From positions 1,550,001 through 1,614,000 of the forward strand of contig NZ_CP091244.1 in assembly GCF_021650935.1 (NCBI RefSeq): 64,000 nt of DNA, read 5' to 3'. Positions 26,026-35,370 of the stretch are shown here, piece by piece. Below the pieces are notes generated by a model. That model ran no database searches, had not been told where the DNA came from, and saw only the letters and a program-made list of their open reading frames with translations. The stretch comes from Thiothrix winogradskyi. GTDB lineage: Bacteria > Pseudomonadota > Gammaproteobacteria > Thiotrichales > Thiotrichaceae. Made by a program: the position numbers and the translations under genes. The stretch's first letter is position 1; every line of letters starts with the position of its first letter.

Positions 26026-26179
26026 AGGAGTCTTCGTAGGTACTACTGTGATGAAACAAATAAAATCAGGCGGCTGCATGAGTGAGGCCAGCTTCTACCA
26101 GTGATTTTATAGGTTAACGTTTTGTTATGCACACAAAAATAGTACGGTCATGCACAAAAGAAGGGAATAGGGGGGAAGA

Positions 26180-26274
26180 CCCCCCCACCCTAACCCTCCC
26201 CCGCAAGGGGTGAGGGAACAGGAAATCTCTTCTCCTCCTTCACCCCTTGCGGGGGAAGGGTCGGGGATGGGGGG
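26180..26274. repeat. Dispersed GC-rich palindromic repeat
   Basis: Two inverted CCCCGCAAGGGG-type hairpins joined by a short AT-rich linker lie between phaR and phaB. The element makes up most of the 255-bp gap. It may terminate the phaB transcript. Confidence 0.75.
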
Positions 26275-26280
26275 TAATTC

Positions 26281-27009
26281 TTAGTGAATGAACTGACCGC
26301 CGTTGGCAGAGATGTTCGCGCCGGTAATGAAGCCCGCTTTGTCGGATGCTAAGAAGGAGACGATTGCCGCCATTTCTTCTGGAGTACCCAAACGACCCAC
26401 AGGGATTTGCGCAATGATTTTGTTACGCACGTCTTCGGCGATTGCCATAACCATTTCAGTAGCAATGTAGCCCGGTGACAAGGTGTTGATGGTTACGCCT
26501 TTACGAGCCACTTCTTGTGCCAGCGCCATGCTGAAACCGTGTACGCCCGCTTTCGCAGCGCTGTAGTTGGTTTGACCAAACTGACCTTTCTGACCGTTGA
26601 CGGAAGAAATGTTGATGACGCGACCAAAGCCACGGTCAGCCATTTCGTTCACGAACTGGTGGGTCACGTTGAACACGCTGTCGAGGTTGGTTTTCATGAC
26701 CGCAGCCCAATGTGCTGGGGTGATTTTCTTGAAGGTTGCGTCACGGGTGATGCCCGCGCAGTTAACGATAATGTCAACTTGACCGAAATCAGCAATCACG
26801 GATTCTTTCAGTTTCACGCAATCGTCATAGCTGCTCACATCGCAAGGGTAGATCGCGACTTCATAATCTTGCTTGGCTTGCCATGCTTTGGCTTGCTCTT
26901 CTGGCTCGAAATAGGTGGTGACAACTTTGTAACCATCTGCTGCGAATTGCTTGCAAATCGCGTTACCAATACCGCCAGTACCGCCTGTTACCAGTGCAAC
27001 TTTACTCAT
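26281..27009 (-). CDS. phaB: Acetoacetyl-CoA reductase
   Basis: A 242-aa SDR enzyme that reduces acetoacetyl-CoA to (R)-3-hydroxybutyryl-CoA with NADPH. The Rossmann motif TGGTGGIG is at 8-15. The catalytic S and YxxxK are visible (INISSVNGQKGQFGQTNYSAAKAG). ATG 27009 has GGAG upstream. It follows phaA on the minus strand with a dispersed repeat between them. Confidence 0.95.
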   Translation of the reverse strand: MSKVALVTGGTGGIGNAICKQFAADGYKVVTTYFEPEEQAKAWQAKQDYEVAIYPCDVSSYDDCVKLKESVIADFGQVDIIVNCAGITRDATFKKITPAHWAAVMKTNLDSVFNVTHQFVNEMADRGFGRVINISSVNGQKGQFGQTNYSAAKAGVHGFSMALAQEVARKGVTINTLSPGYIATEMVMAIAEDVRNKIIAQIPVGRLGTPEEMAAIVSFLASDKAGFITGANISANGGQFIH

Positions 27010-27033
27010 AATCAATACTCCTACTGTTTGTTT

Positions 27034-27149
27034 ACCCCTCACCCCAACCCCTCTCCCTCAAGGGGAGAGGGGCTAAAGAGAGAGATTGGGATAATGTATA
27101 TTTCTTGTTCCCCTCTCTCCTTGAGGGAGAGGGGCTAGGGGTGAGGGGT
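27034..27149. repeat. Dispersed palindromic repeat, CCCTCACCCC type
   Basis: Ends ACCCCTCACCCCAACCCC and GGGGCTAGGGGTGAGGGGT are inverted copies, with inner CTCCCTCAAGGGGAG arms. It fills the phaA-phaB gap and lies close to the phaB ribosome site. Confidence 0.8.
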
Positions 27150-27151
27150 CT

Positions 27152-28336
27152 TTAAACCGCTTCAACCGCCATCGCTACACCCTGACCACCACCGATACAC
27201 AGTGTTGCCAGACCTTTTTTCGCGCCAGTACGCTTCATGCCGTGCAGCAGCGTGACTAGTACCCGCGCACCGGATGCACCAATCGGATGACCCAGTGAAA
27301 TCGCGCCGCCACTGACGTTAACCTTGCTCAGGTCAAAGCCAAGGCTTTCGTTAACTGACATGGCTTGCGCGGCAAATGCTTCATTCGCTTCGATCAGGTC
27401 GAGGTCAGCCACGCTCCAGCCTGCTTTTTCCAGACATTTGGTGGTTGCTGGGATAGGACCAGTACCCATGATTGCCGGGTCAACGCCTGCGCTGGAGAAA
27501 CTTACAATGCGAGCCATTGGGGTTAAACCCAACTCAGCCGCTTTGGCGGCTGTCATCACGATAACCGCTGCCGCGCCGTCGTTGATGCCGGAAGCATTGC
27601 CCGCTGTCACTGTACCATCTTTCTTGAAAGCAGGACGAAGTTTGCCGAGGGAAGCAGCGGTTGTGCCAGCGCGTGGGAATTCATCCTTGGCAAATACCAA
27701 AGGGTCGCCTTTGCGCTGTGGAATCACCACGGGGATGATTTCGTTATCAAACACGCCAGCATTTTGTGCGGCTTCGGTTTTTTGCTGGGAGCTGGCAGCG
27801 AATTCGTCTTGTGCTTCACGGCTGAAACCGTATTGCGCGGCGATATTTTCCGCAGTGATGCCCATGTGGCAATCGTTGAACGCGCACCACAGACCGTCTT
27901 TGATCATGGTGTCGACCATTTTCCAGTCGCCCATTTTCTGACCGTTACGTGAATTAGGCACAACGTGTGTGGAAGCACTCATGGTTTCCTGACCGCCCGC
28001 GATTACGATGTCAGCATCGCCGCAAGCGACCGCTTGATACGCCAGATGCACTGCTTTTAAACCACTGCCACAGACTTTGTTGATCGTCATTGCTGGAACT
28101 TCAACGGGTAAACCAGCAGACAGTACCGTTTGACGTGCCGGATTTTGACCTACACCAGCCGTCAATACTTGACCCAGAATGACTTCGTTGATTTGCTCAG
28201 GTTTCAAACCAGAACGTTCCAGCAAGCCTTTAATGACCGTTGCGCCGAGTTCGGAAGCCGGAATGGCAGCGAGTGAACCACCAAAAGTGCCAAGTGCAGT
28301 TCTGCCAGCGGCTACGATCACAATATCTTCGCGCAT
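27152..28336 (-). CDS. phaA: Acetyl-CoA acetyltransferase (beta-ketothiolase)
   Basis: A 394-aa thiolase that condenses two acetyl-CoA to acetoacetyl-CoA, the first PHA step. The active-site Cys is in NKVCGSGLKAVHLA (about residue 89). The C-terminal GGAISLGHPIGASGAR and LCIGGGQGVAMAVEAV hold the second catalytic His and Cys. ATG 28336 (MREDIVIVAAGRT) was chosen over the extension. It is divergent from phaE. Confidence 0.97.
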   Translation of the reverse strand: MREDIVIVAAGRTALGTFGGSLAAIPASELGATVIKGLLERSGLKPEQINEVILGQVLTAGVGQNPARQTVLSAGLPVEVPAMTINKVCGSGLKAVHLAYQAVACGDADIVIAGGQETMSASTHVVPNSRNGQKMGDWKMVDTMIKDGLWCAFNDCHMGITAENIAAQYGFSREAQDEFAASSQQKTEAAQNAGVFDNEIIPVVIPQRKGDPLVFAKDEFPRAGTTAASLGKLRPAFKKDGTVTAGNASGINDGAAAVIVMTAAKAAELGLTPMARIVSFSSAGVDPAIMGTGPIPATTKCLEKAGWSVADLDLIEANEAFAAQAMSVNESLGFDLSKVNVSGGAISLGHPIGASGARVLVTLLHGMKRTGAKKGLATLCIGGGQGVAMAVEAV

Positions 28337-28524
28337 GAAACGTTCTCCTAGGGTATAAAATGTCACAAAATCTGTGGTATATCATTAGGGTGTCAACAAT
28401 AAGCTGACAGGGGGGCTTTGGCAAGTCGTAAAAGTACCACACTGTCAACATTGTTGCGATGCACAAAATAGCATGATAAGCTCATAATAGGCAACATTTT
28501 TATACGCGGAGGATAGGTACTGTC
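28337..28524. promoter_or_regulatory. Divergent phaA / phaE promoter region
   Basis: 188 bp between the two start codons. GGAGGAT precedes phaE. It is a likely PhaR-controlled region, but no defined operator was recognised. Confidence 0.4.
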
Positions 28525-29637
28525 ATGGCAGCTTGGTCGGACGATATGATGAAAAATTGGTCTGATGCGCAACAGCGTTATTGGAATGCATGGTCGGATC
28601 TTTCCAAAATGGGGCAGCCACAGGCGGCTGTGCCGAGTTTTGGTGCTGGTTTTGGTACTGCACCTGCTTGGACACAAGGTCTGGAGCAATGGTGGAAAGC
28701 GGTCAGCCCGCACACGGTTCCGGGTGCGTCTACCGATGCCTTTCAGCGTATGGTCGAAATGGGCAAGGTCTACATGAATCTTGCGGAAAATGCTTACAAC
28801 GTGCAACTCGCTGGTGGCAAAGACACCGAGACGATGGATGCGTGGATGGATGCGATGGAGGCGAATTTCCGCCAATGTTGTGGTCAGATCGAAATGGGCA
28901 AATTCACCGCACACGGTTTCGGTGTCGGTCAGGCGGCAATGGATAGCTGGCAGCGGGTGCTGAATAGCATGGGTATGCAGGCATTCCAGCAAATGGGCGC
29001 GGGTGGTTTCCACATGCCGACCTCGGAAAACTGGACTGAGCAATTCAGTAAAGTGTTGGCAACGCCAGCCGTGGGTTACAACCGCGAATCGCAGGAACGC
29101 CTGCAAGCCCTCGCGAAATTGGGCGCGAACTATCAGGAAGCGATGGATGATTACCTGAAAGCGTTTGCCAAACAGGGTATTGAGTCGGTGCAAGCCTTGC
29201 GTGAGCGTGTTGCCACCATGCGTGCGGACGGTAAAAAAATCAATTCCTTGCGTGAACTCTACGATCTGTGGGTCGATGTTAACGAAGAGGTGTACGCCAA
29301 GTTTGCCATGACTGACGAATATCAGGTGGTTTACGGCGATTTGGTGAATTCGCTGATGGCGCTCAAGCAAGGCATTAATGCCGAATTGGACAGTACCTAT
29401 GAAGCCGCGAATTTGCCAACCCGTAAAGAGTTGAATGCCGCATTTGCCAAGCAGCAAGAAATGCGCCGCGAAAACCGTACTTTGCGCAAACAATTACAAG
29501 AATTGTCCCGTAAAGTGGATGCGTTAGCTGCCGCACAGAACACCGCTCCGCCCGCCGCGCCTGCTGCACCCGTCGCACCGAAACCTAAAGCAGCCGCGAA
29601 ACCGAAAACCCCTAGCGCCAGCACCAAAAAAGCTTAA
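28525..29637 (+). CDS. phaE: Class III PHA synthase subunit PhaE
   Basis: A 370-aa PhaE. It starts MAAWSDDMMKNWSDAQQRYWNAWSDL, as in class III synthases. The C-terminal region has a coiled coil (KQQEMRRENRTLRKQLQELSRKVDALAAAQ) followed by an Ala/Pro/Lys-rich tail typical of PHA granule proteins. It partners PhaC 29 nt downstream. A strong ribosome site supports the start. Confidence 0.95.
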   Translation: MAAWSDDMMKNWSDAQQRYWNAWSDLSKMGQPQAAVPSFGAGFGTAPAWTQGLEQWWKAVSPHTVPGASTDAFQRMVEMGKVYMNLAENAYNVQLAGGKDTETMDAWMDAMEANFRQCCGQIEMGKFTAHGFGVGQAAMDSWQRVLNSMGMQAFQQMGAGGFHMPTSENWTEQFSKVLATPAVGYNRESQERLQALAKLGANYQEAMDDYLKAFAKQGIESVQALRERVATMRADGKKINSLRELYDLWVDVNEEVYAKFAMTDEYQVVYGDLVNSLMALKQGINAELDSTYEAANLPTRKELNAAFAKQQEMRRENRTLRKQLQELSRKVDALAAAQNTAPPAAPAAPVAPKPKAAAKPKTPSASTKKA

Positions 29638-29666
29638 CCCGCACTGGATATTCAAGGAGAACGAAC

Positions 29667-30728
29667 ATGCCGTTTCAAATGCGTCCAGACGAAATTCTGA
29701 ACGAAGTTAAAACCTTCAATGAAAAACTCGCGCAGGGTATGACCAATCTGATGGAAGTCGGTGAGATTTCCGCAGGCGTTACCCCGTTTGAAGTCGTTTA
29801 CACCGAAGACAAACTCAAGTTGTTGCATTATATCGGTACTGGCGAGCCGACCAATAAAGTGCCAATGCTGATTGTGTACGCGCTGGTAAACCGCCCTTAC
29901 ATGACCGATATTCAGGAAAACCGTTCCACCATCAAAGGCTTGTTGGATGCTGGGCAGGATGTGTACCTGATCGACTGGGGCTACCCGGATGCTTCCGACC
30001 GTTACCTGACGCTGGATGATTACCTCAACGGTTATTTGGATACGTGTATTGACGAAATCCGCGCCCGCCATAACGTTGATGCGGTCAACCTGTTGGGAAT
30101 TTGCCAAGGCGGCGCATTCAGCCTGTGTTACACCGCCATGCACCCCGATAAAGTCAAAAATCTGGTCACAATGGTCACGCCAGTCGATTACCAGACGCCG
30201 GACAATATGTTGAGTCACTGGGTGCAAAATATCGACATCGACCTGCTGGTTGATACCGTCGGCAATATTCCCGGCGAAATGCTCAACTGGACATTCCTCA
30301 ACCTCAAGCCTTACCAGCTCATGGGGCAAAAATACCTCGGCATGGTGGACGTGATGGGGGATAGCCAAACTCTGAAAAACTTCATGCGCATGGAAAAGTG
30401 GATTTTTGATAGCCCTGACCAAGCGGGTGAAACTTTCCGTCAGTTCATCAAAGATTTCTTCCAGCAAAACAAGCTGTTGAAAGGTGAAGTGCAGATTGGT
30501 GAATATACCATCGACTTGAAAAATGTCACCGTGCCAGTGTTGAATGTGTTTGCGGAACAAGATCACCTTGTACCACCGGATGCGTCACGGGCGCTGAAAG
30601 GGGCAACGGGGTCGTCGGATTACACCGAGCTGTCTTTCAAAGGCGGTCACATTGGTATTTACGTCAGCGGCAAAGCGCAAAAAACGATTCCACCCGCGAT
30701 TGGCGAGTGGTTGACAGCGCGTAGCTAG
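29667..30728 (+). CDS. phaC: Class III PHA synthase catalytic subunit PhaC
   Basis: A 353-aa alpha/beta hydrolase that polymerises hydroxyacyl-CoA. The lipase-like box is GICQGG with nucleophile Cys near residue 148. The Asp (EQDHLVPPD) and His (GGHIGIYVSG) complete the triad. Its 353-residue length fits class III. AAGGAG precedes the ATG. Confidence 0.97.
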   Translation: MPFQMRPDEILNEVKTFNEKLAQGMTNLMEVGEISAGVTPFEVVYTEDKLKLLHYIGTGEPTNKVPMLIVYALVNRPYMTDIQENRSTIKGLLDAGQDVYLIDWGYPDASDRYLTLDDYLNGYLDTCIDEIRARHNVDAVNLLGICQGGAFSLCYTAMHPDKVKNLVTMVTPVDYQTPDNMLSHWVQNIDIDLLVDTVGNIPGEMLNWTFLNLKPYQLMGQKYLGMVDVMGDSQTLKNFMRMEKWIFDSPDQAGETFRQFIKDFFQQNKLLKGEVQIGEYTIDLKNVTVPVLNVFAEQDHLVPPDASRALKGATGSSDYTELSFKGGHIGIYVSGKAQKTIPPAIGEWLTARS

Positions 30729-30736
30729 AAACACAA

Positions 30737-30762
30737 GCGGGGCAGGCTCAGGCTTGCCCCGC
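30737..30762. terminator. Hairpin between phaC and the convergent gene
   Basis: GCGGGGCA (30737-30744) and TGCCCCGC (30755-30762) form a strong stem in the 19-bp convergent gap and run into the last codons of the amidohydrolase gene. There is no clear T-run, so its strength as a terminator is uncertain. Confidence 0.5.
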
Positions 30763-31569
30763 CGCTGCCAATTCCTGCACAATTAAGTCAATAATGTGCC
30801 GCACCGGAATGATATTTTCGGGGTTATGCAACAATAAATCGCGGTTGATTTCCAACGTGAACGGGTGTTTGCCCTTGAATTGTTCGCAGGTGAAACGCCC
30901 CAGCGAGTTAATCCCCGAATACGGGTTGTTGCAGCGGATCACGTCACAAAAGTTGAAACCGACATCCAGCTCGTGGAAATGGTCTTCAATAATGCTGGAC
31001 ATGTGTTCTAGGGTTTTTTTATTGGCGTAGCAGTTGTGGTGTGGCTTGCCATGCATATCGCCGCCATTGCCAAACATGAATAGCGGGCGCAAATTGCCCC
31101 GGTCTTTGGAAACGCTCGTGCCAATCCCCGGCATGGTGTGGCAAAACAGCACTTGTTTAATTTGCGTATTCGCCAGCAATTCCAGCATTTTCCGTTGGTG
31201 TGGCATGACGTAACGTTCGATGACCGTTTGCCGCACCGCTTCCGGCATTCCGCGTTCGGATTGGTAAATCTTCACGCCTTGGCTGGTGTGTGTCTTAACC
31301 ACGCCATCCGCACTGAAATCGTCGTAACGGCGGTTGGGGTCGGCATGGGCACGCCAAAACCGGAAACGCAGCACATGTGGCTTGCTGGGTAAATCGAGGT
31401 AGAGTGCGTCGGAAAATTCATCGGCATCTTCGCGGCGGTCGCCGGGCGTGAACTTGGGGTGCAAGTAAGGTCTGACCTCATCCGGGGTCAAGTGACCGCC
31501 ATGCGGTAATTCCAATAAGACAGGACTTTCCCCCTCAATGTATTGGAAGGGGCTTTGGTCAATTTCCAT
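30748..31569 (-). CDS. N-formylglutamate amidohydrolase family protein
   Basis: A 273-aa FGase-family hydrolase. SPVLLELPHGGHLTPDEVRPYL holds the metal-binding region, with DADEFSDALY, RYDDF and CHTMPGIGT following. The family cleaves N-formylglutamate or related amides. It follows an ATP-grasp gene by 14 nt, so the two may make and cut a peptide-like bond in one pathway. The substrate is unknown, and no histidine degradation genes are nearby. Confidence 0.8.
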   Translation of the reverse strand: MEIDQSPFQYIEGESPVLLELPHGGHLTPDEVRPYLHPKFTPGDRREDADEFSDALYLDLPSKPHVLRFRFWRAHADPNRRYDDFSADGVVKTHTSQGVKIYQSERGMPEAVRQTVIERYVMPHQRKMLELLANTQIKQVLFCHTMPGIGTSVSKDRGNLRPLFMFGNGGDMHGKPHHNCYANKKTLEHMSSIIEDHFHELDVGFNFCDVIRCNNPYSGINSLGRFTCEQFKGKHPFTLEINRDLLLHNPENIIPVRHIIDLIVQELAAAGQA

Positions 31570-31583
31570 GTGTACTGCGTCAA

Positions 31584-32819
31584 TTATAAGTGAATCCCCG
31601 GCAGCAGCCCGCGCTGTGCCAACGTGTCACGCAGGCTAACATGGGCATCCACGTCATTTTCGGTCACTTGTGCCAAATAAACCCGCGTCTTCTGATCATA
31701 ACTAGGGTCGTAATACAAACCAACTGGCATCAGGATTTTTTTCTCGATTTCGGGGCGGAATGTTTCCAAAAACGCCAATGGATTGCCGAGGTAGCAAAAA
31801 TAGCCGGTTTCCAGATTGGGGCGCTGGAAATGCGTCAGGAAATGTTCACGGATGAAATGGAACGGGGTCGAACCGTTGAGGCGGAAGTTGGGGTCGATGA
31901 AATACAGCTTGCCATCGGCGGCTTTGATCACATCCAGCCCGCAGACCCCGAACCAGCCCAAGTGCGCAGCATTGCGGGCAATTTCAACCGCAATAGCTTC
32001 GAGTTCGGGGGAGGGATGCCAGCAGAGGTCAATGAAATTACCCTCGTAACGGGCGCTGGCGGAAATGCGCTGTTCCGAGCCGCCAATGAAACGGATGGTG
32101 CCATCACGGTCAACGTGCAGGTTGAGGTTGTAATTGGCTAAATAGCCGCCGATGAAATGTTCAACCTTGACCCGATGCCCGCCGAAACGTTCTTGCGCGG
32201 CTTGCACATCCGCTTCGGTCTGGCAAATCGCGACGCCATCGCCACCGCCGGAAGGTGCTGCCAGCTTAATGACGAAGGGCAATTCCCAATGTTCCCGCCA
32301 AGTTTTGCCTGCAAAGGTGGCAGCGTCGTAGACCTCATAGGGGATGCAATGCGAGGAAATGTCTGCCATGCGCCCTTTGTCGTTGAGTTGCACGATCAGT
32401 TCCGGGTTTTCCAGATAGTAATGGTCGCTGGCAATTTGATCGGCGGGGTAGGGGTGTGGCACGACCAATTTGGATTGCGGGTGGTTGCCGAGGTATTCCA
32501 GATAGCTATGCCCACCTGCGTAACGCACTATCTCTCCCATTTGCTTGCCGAAATGTTCTTGGAAAAAGCCGTGCCACCAAGGGGTCAAATCTTGGCTGAA
32601 ATCCACCACGCCATCTTTTACCAAGGTGGTGGCTTCGCCGCCGATGAGCAGGAAACGTGCTGTTTGACAGGTCAGGTATTGCACTGAACGGCGGTAGTAG
32701 TAATGGCATTCGCCCGGCAAATCATACGCAGCGTAGTAGGGATAGCGCGGCATGTGGATGCCGTTACTGCCGGTGGCGTAAGCCTCGCTGACGGTGCAGC
32801 CTGTATAGCGTTCGAGCAT
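31584..32819 (-). CDS. ATP-grasp ligase-like protein
   Basis: A 411-aa protein. The ATP-grasp features are FVIKLAAPSGGGDGVAI (glycine-rich loop, about 190), KVEHFIGGYLANYNLNLHVDRDG and the metal-binding GVCGLDVI...KLYFIDPNFRLNGST near 330. It probably forms an amide bond using ATP. It is the first gene of the pair with the amidohydrolase-like protein. No specific substrate can be assigned. Confidence 0.75.
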   Translation of the reverse strand: MLERYTGCTVSEAYATGSNGIHMPRYPYYAAYDLPGECHYYYRRSVQYLTCQTARFLLIGGEATTLVKDGVVDFSQDLTPWWHGFFQEHFGKQMGEIVRYAGGHSYLEYLGNHPQSKLVVPHPYPADQIASDHYYLENPELIVQLNDKGRMADISSHCIPYEVYDAATFAGKTWREHWELPFVIKLAAPSGGGDGVAICQTEADVQAAQERFGGHRVKVEHFIGGYLANYNLNLHVDRDGTIRFIGGSEQRISASARYEGNFIDLCWHPSPELEAIAVEIARNAAHLGWFGVCGLDVIKAADGKLYFIDPNFRLNGSTPFHFIREHFLTHFQRPNLETGYFCYLGNPLAFLETFRPEIEKKILMPVGLYYDPSYDQKTRVYLAQVTENDVDAHVSLRDTLAQRGLLPGIHL

Positions 32820-32944
32820 GGTGGTTTACTCCGAGGGCAGCGGTAAACCTAGTAATCTAGCAGGTGATTGTTGCTGGCGTATGACAATATTATGTGGTTT
32901 GAAGCAGGTCTTGTTGAGAATAACGGTTTTAGCATGAGCGTACC

Positions 32945-32993
32945 GTTGCACCAATCCTGCTCGATACAAGTCCCTAAAGCACAACATAAGTGC
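32945..32993 (+). promoter_or_regulatory. Predicted NtrC enhancer sites
   Basis: GCAC-N7-GTGC at 32979-32993 matches the spacing of the NtrC consensus (GCAC-N7-GTGC). A weaker half-site TGCACCA lies at 32947-32953. They stand about 80-120 bp before the sigma-54 promoter. The same pair occurs in front of the third copy at 62592-62637. Confidence 0.6.
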
Positions 32994-33069
32994 AACCTAA
33001 TGAACCGTAGGATGGGCAGAGCGGCAGCGAAACCCGCCATTTCCGCCCCAAATCCGCTGATTTCCCACT

Positions 33070-33085
33070 TGGCACACCCTTTGCA
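33070..33085 (+). promoter_or_regulatory. Sigma-54 promoter of nrtA
   Basis: TGGCAC-N5-TTGCA with GG (33071-33072) and GC (33083-33084) exactly 10 nt apart, a textbook -24/-12 element. It drives the leader with the ANTAR hairpin and terminator. Confidence 0.85.
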
Positions 33086-33096
33086 TTATAACCCCC

Positions 33097-33232
33097 ATGC
33101 AGTCAACGGCGACTGCGTAATCATGAAGTGACTCCTCCTCCTAACCGTGCGATGTAGTGCGGGTATTTGGGTAAAGCTGCCCTGACGACTGTTGGTTCCT
33201 CCTCCGCCAACAGTTCGTCAGGGCTTTTTTTT
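33097..33232 (+). promoter_or_regulatory. nrtA leader: ANTAR hexaloop hairpin and terminator
   Basis: Stem GCAGTC/GACTGC (33099-33104, 33111-33116) closes the six-base loop AACGGC, with A at loop position 1 and G at 4, the ANTAR recognition pattern. A second hairpin (CCGTGC...GTGCGG) is possible but its loop does not fit the pattern. A long terminator stem GCCCTGACGA...TCGTCAGGGC plus eight T follows at 33179-33232. NasT is expected to bind the hairpins and prevent termination when nitrate is present. Confidence 0.75.
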
Positions 33233-33260
33233 GGCTACGAAAAATGAATTTGAGGTTTTT

Positions 33261-34544
33261 ATGAGCGATACCAAGAAACCGGATACGTCCGTTACCAACA
33301 TTACTAACCCTAGTCGCCGCGATTTTTTCCTGAAAACGGGCTTACTGATGGCAGCGGGTTCAATCATGACAATGGTTCCGGCTGGCGTGCGCAATGCCGC
33401 ATGGGCAGCAGGTTCGGATGCACCGGAAAAACCCAATATCAATGTTGGTTTCATCCCGCTCACTGACTGCGCCAGCGTGGTGATGGCGAATCTGAAGGGC
33501 TTCGACAAAAAGTACGGCTTAACCATTACCCCGACCAAAGAAGCGTCATGGGCAGCGGTACGCGACAAACTCACCAACGGCGAATTGGATGCGGCGCATG
33601 TGCTCTACGGCTTGATTTACGGCGTGCAAATGGGCATCGGTGGCCCACAAAAAGACATGGCTAACCTGATGACACTCAACAACAATGGGCAAGCGATTAC
33701 GCTATCCAGCCAGTTGCATGACAAGGGCGTGACCGATGGCGCATCCCTTGCCAAATTCATGAAAGACAATCCGCGTGAATACACCTTCGCGCAAACCTTC
33801 CCGACCGGCACGCACGCCATGTGGCTCTACTACTGGCTGGGCAGCTTAGGCGTAAACCCGATGAAAGACGTGAAAACCATCACCGTGCCGCCACCGCAAA
33901 TGGTTGCCAATATGCGTATCGGTAATATGGACGGCTATTGCGTGGGTGAGCCGTGGAATGCGCGGGCAATTGCTGACAAGATCGGTTTCACCGCCGTCAC
34001 CACCCAAGACATCTGGAAAGACCACCCGGAAAAAATCCTCGGCACCACCGCTGAGTGGGTGAAAGCCAACCCGAATACGGCGCGTGCCTTGACCGCTGCG
34101 GTATTGGAAGCCTCCAAATACATCGACGACATGGCAAACCGTGGCGAAGTTGCCAGCGCGATTGCTGCCAAAGCCTACGTCAATACCGAAGCCAGCGTGA
34201 TCGAAGGGCGCATGAAAGGCGAATACGACAACGGCATCGGCAAAACCTGGAAAGACGACAACTACATGAAGTTCTGCAACGACGGCGCAGTGAACTTCCC
34301 GTATTTGTCCGACGGCATGTGGTTCATGACCCAGCACAAACGTTGGGGCTTGCTGAAAGATCACCCTGACTATCTGGAAACCGCGAAAAAGGTCAACCAG
34401 ATCGACATCTACAAGCAAGCGGCAGAACTGGCGAAAGTCAGCATCCCCGCCAGCGATATGCGCGAATCCACGCTGATCGACGGCGTGAAATGGGACGGCA
34501 AAGACCCCAAAGCGTATACAGATGGGTTTGCGGTAAAGGCGTAA
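33261..34544 (+). CDS. nrtA: Nitrate ABC transporter substrate-binding protein
   Basis: A 427-aa CmpA/NrtA-family protein. A twin-arginine signal lies at residues 18-50 (SRRDFFLKTGLLMAAG, then an Ala-rich cleavage region), so it is folded before export. The binding domain starts INVGFIPLTDCASVVMANLKGF. ATG 33261 was chosen because the upstream extension crosses the terminator. It captures nitrate (or nitrite) in the periplasm for the NrtB/NrtD transporter. It resembles NasS (43106-44281), which lacks a signal peptide. Confidence 0.92.
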   Translation: MSDTKKPDTSVTNITNPSRRDFFLKTGLLMAAGSIMTMVPAGVRNAAWAAGSDAPEKPNINVGFIPLTDCASVVMANLKGFDKKYGLTITPTKEASWAAVRDKLTNGELDAAHVLYGLIYGVQMGIGGPQKDMANLMTLNNNGQAITLSSQLHDKGVTDGASLAKFMKDNPREYTFAQTFPTGTHAMWLYYWLGSLGVNPMKDVKTITVPPPQMVANMRIGNMDGYCVGEPWNARAIADKIGFTAVTTQDIWKDHPEKILGTTAEWVKANPNTARALTAAVLEASKYIDDMANRGEVASAIAAKAYVNTEASVIEGRMKGEYDNGIGKTWKDDNYMKFCNDGAVNFPYLSDGMWFMTQHKRWGLLKDHPDYLETAKKVNQIDIYKQAAELAKVSIPASDMRESTLIDGVKWDGKDPKAYTDGFAVKA

Positions 34545-34582
34545 CGGTGTGTAGGGGCGACCGGCGGTCGCCCTTCCTCCCT
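34545..34582. repeat. Short palindromic repeat nrtA-nrtB
   Basis: GTAGGGGCGACCGGCGGTCGCCC forms a short hairpin in the 51-bp gap. Its GTAGGGGCG part resembles the repeat inside nasA at 41919-41979. It may tune expression within the operon. Confidence 0.5.
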
Positions 34583-34595
34583 AAAGGAGTTTCGT

Positions 34596-35363
34596 ATGTG
34601 GAAAGAACGTTCACTAGGGCTACTAGCCCCCTTCCTAGGACTGCTCGGCTTTGTGCTGCTGTGGTCATTGGTCTCCGCCACCAACCCGCAATTGCCGGGG
34701 CCGGTGTCAACATGGGCATCCGCCGTGGAGTTGTTCAAAGACCCGTTTTACCAAAATGGCCCGAATGATCAGGGTATTGGCTGGAATATTCTCAACTCGT
34801 TGGCGCGGGTCGGGATTGGTTTCGGGATGGCGGCGTTGGTGGGGATTCCGGTGGGTTTCATTATTGGGCGGGTGAAGTTTTTCAACGATATGCTTGCGCC
34901 GATCATTAGCTTGTTGCGTCCGGTGTCGCCGTTGGCGTGGTTGCCGATTGGCTTGTTGGTGTTTCAGAAGGCTGAACCAGCGGCGATTTGGGTGATTTTC
35001 ATCTCGTCGATCTGGCCGATGATTATTAACACCGCTGTCGGAGTGTCGCAGATTCCGCAGGATTATCTCAATGTGGCGCGGGTACTGAACTTGTCGTCGT
35101 GGAAGATGTTTACCAAGATTTTGTTGCCTGCGACTCTGCCGTATGTGATGACCGGGGTGCGGCTTGCTATCGGCGTGGCGTGGCTGGTGATTGTGGCAGC
35201 GGAAATGCTGACCGGCGGGGTCGGTTTGGGTTTCTGGGTGTGGGATGAGTGGAACAACTTGAACGTTGAACACATCATTATTGCGATTTTCGTGGTGGGG
35301 CTGATTGGCCTGTTGTTAGAACAATTTTTGTTGCTGCTTGCCAGCCGTTTGCGAACCGAGTGA
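34596..35363 (+). CDS. nrtB: Nitrate ABC transporter permease
   Basis: A 255-aa inner membrane permease with about six hydrophobic segments. The EAA-like loop is present (LNVARVLNLSSWKMFTKILLPATLPYVMTG). AAAGGAG precedes the ATG. It is NrtB/SsuC-like, and its position between nrtA and the ATPase gives the substrate. Confidence 0.92.
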   Translation: MWKERSLGLLAPFLGLLGFVLLWSLVSATNPQLPGPVSTWASAVELFKDPFYQNGPNDQGIGWNILNSLARVGIGFGMAALVGIPVGFIIGRVKFFNDMLAPIISLLRPVSPLAWLPIGLLVFQKAEPAAIWVIFISSIWPMIINTAVGVSQIPQDYLNVARVLNLSSWKMFTKILLPATLPYVMTGVRLAIGVAWLVIVAAEMLTGGVGLGFWVWDEWNNLNVEHIIIAIFVVGLIGLLLEQFLLLLASRLRTE

Positions 35364-35370
35364 GGTGGTT

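Noticed and set aside
28393..29493. Long open frame antisense to phaE (366 codons)
   Set aside because: It is the mirror of a well-supported phaE gene with matching codon structure, and has no recognisable domain.
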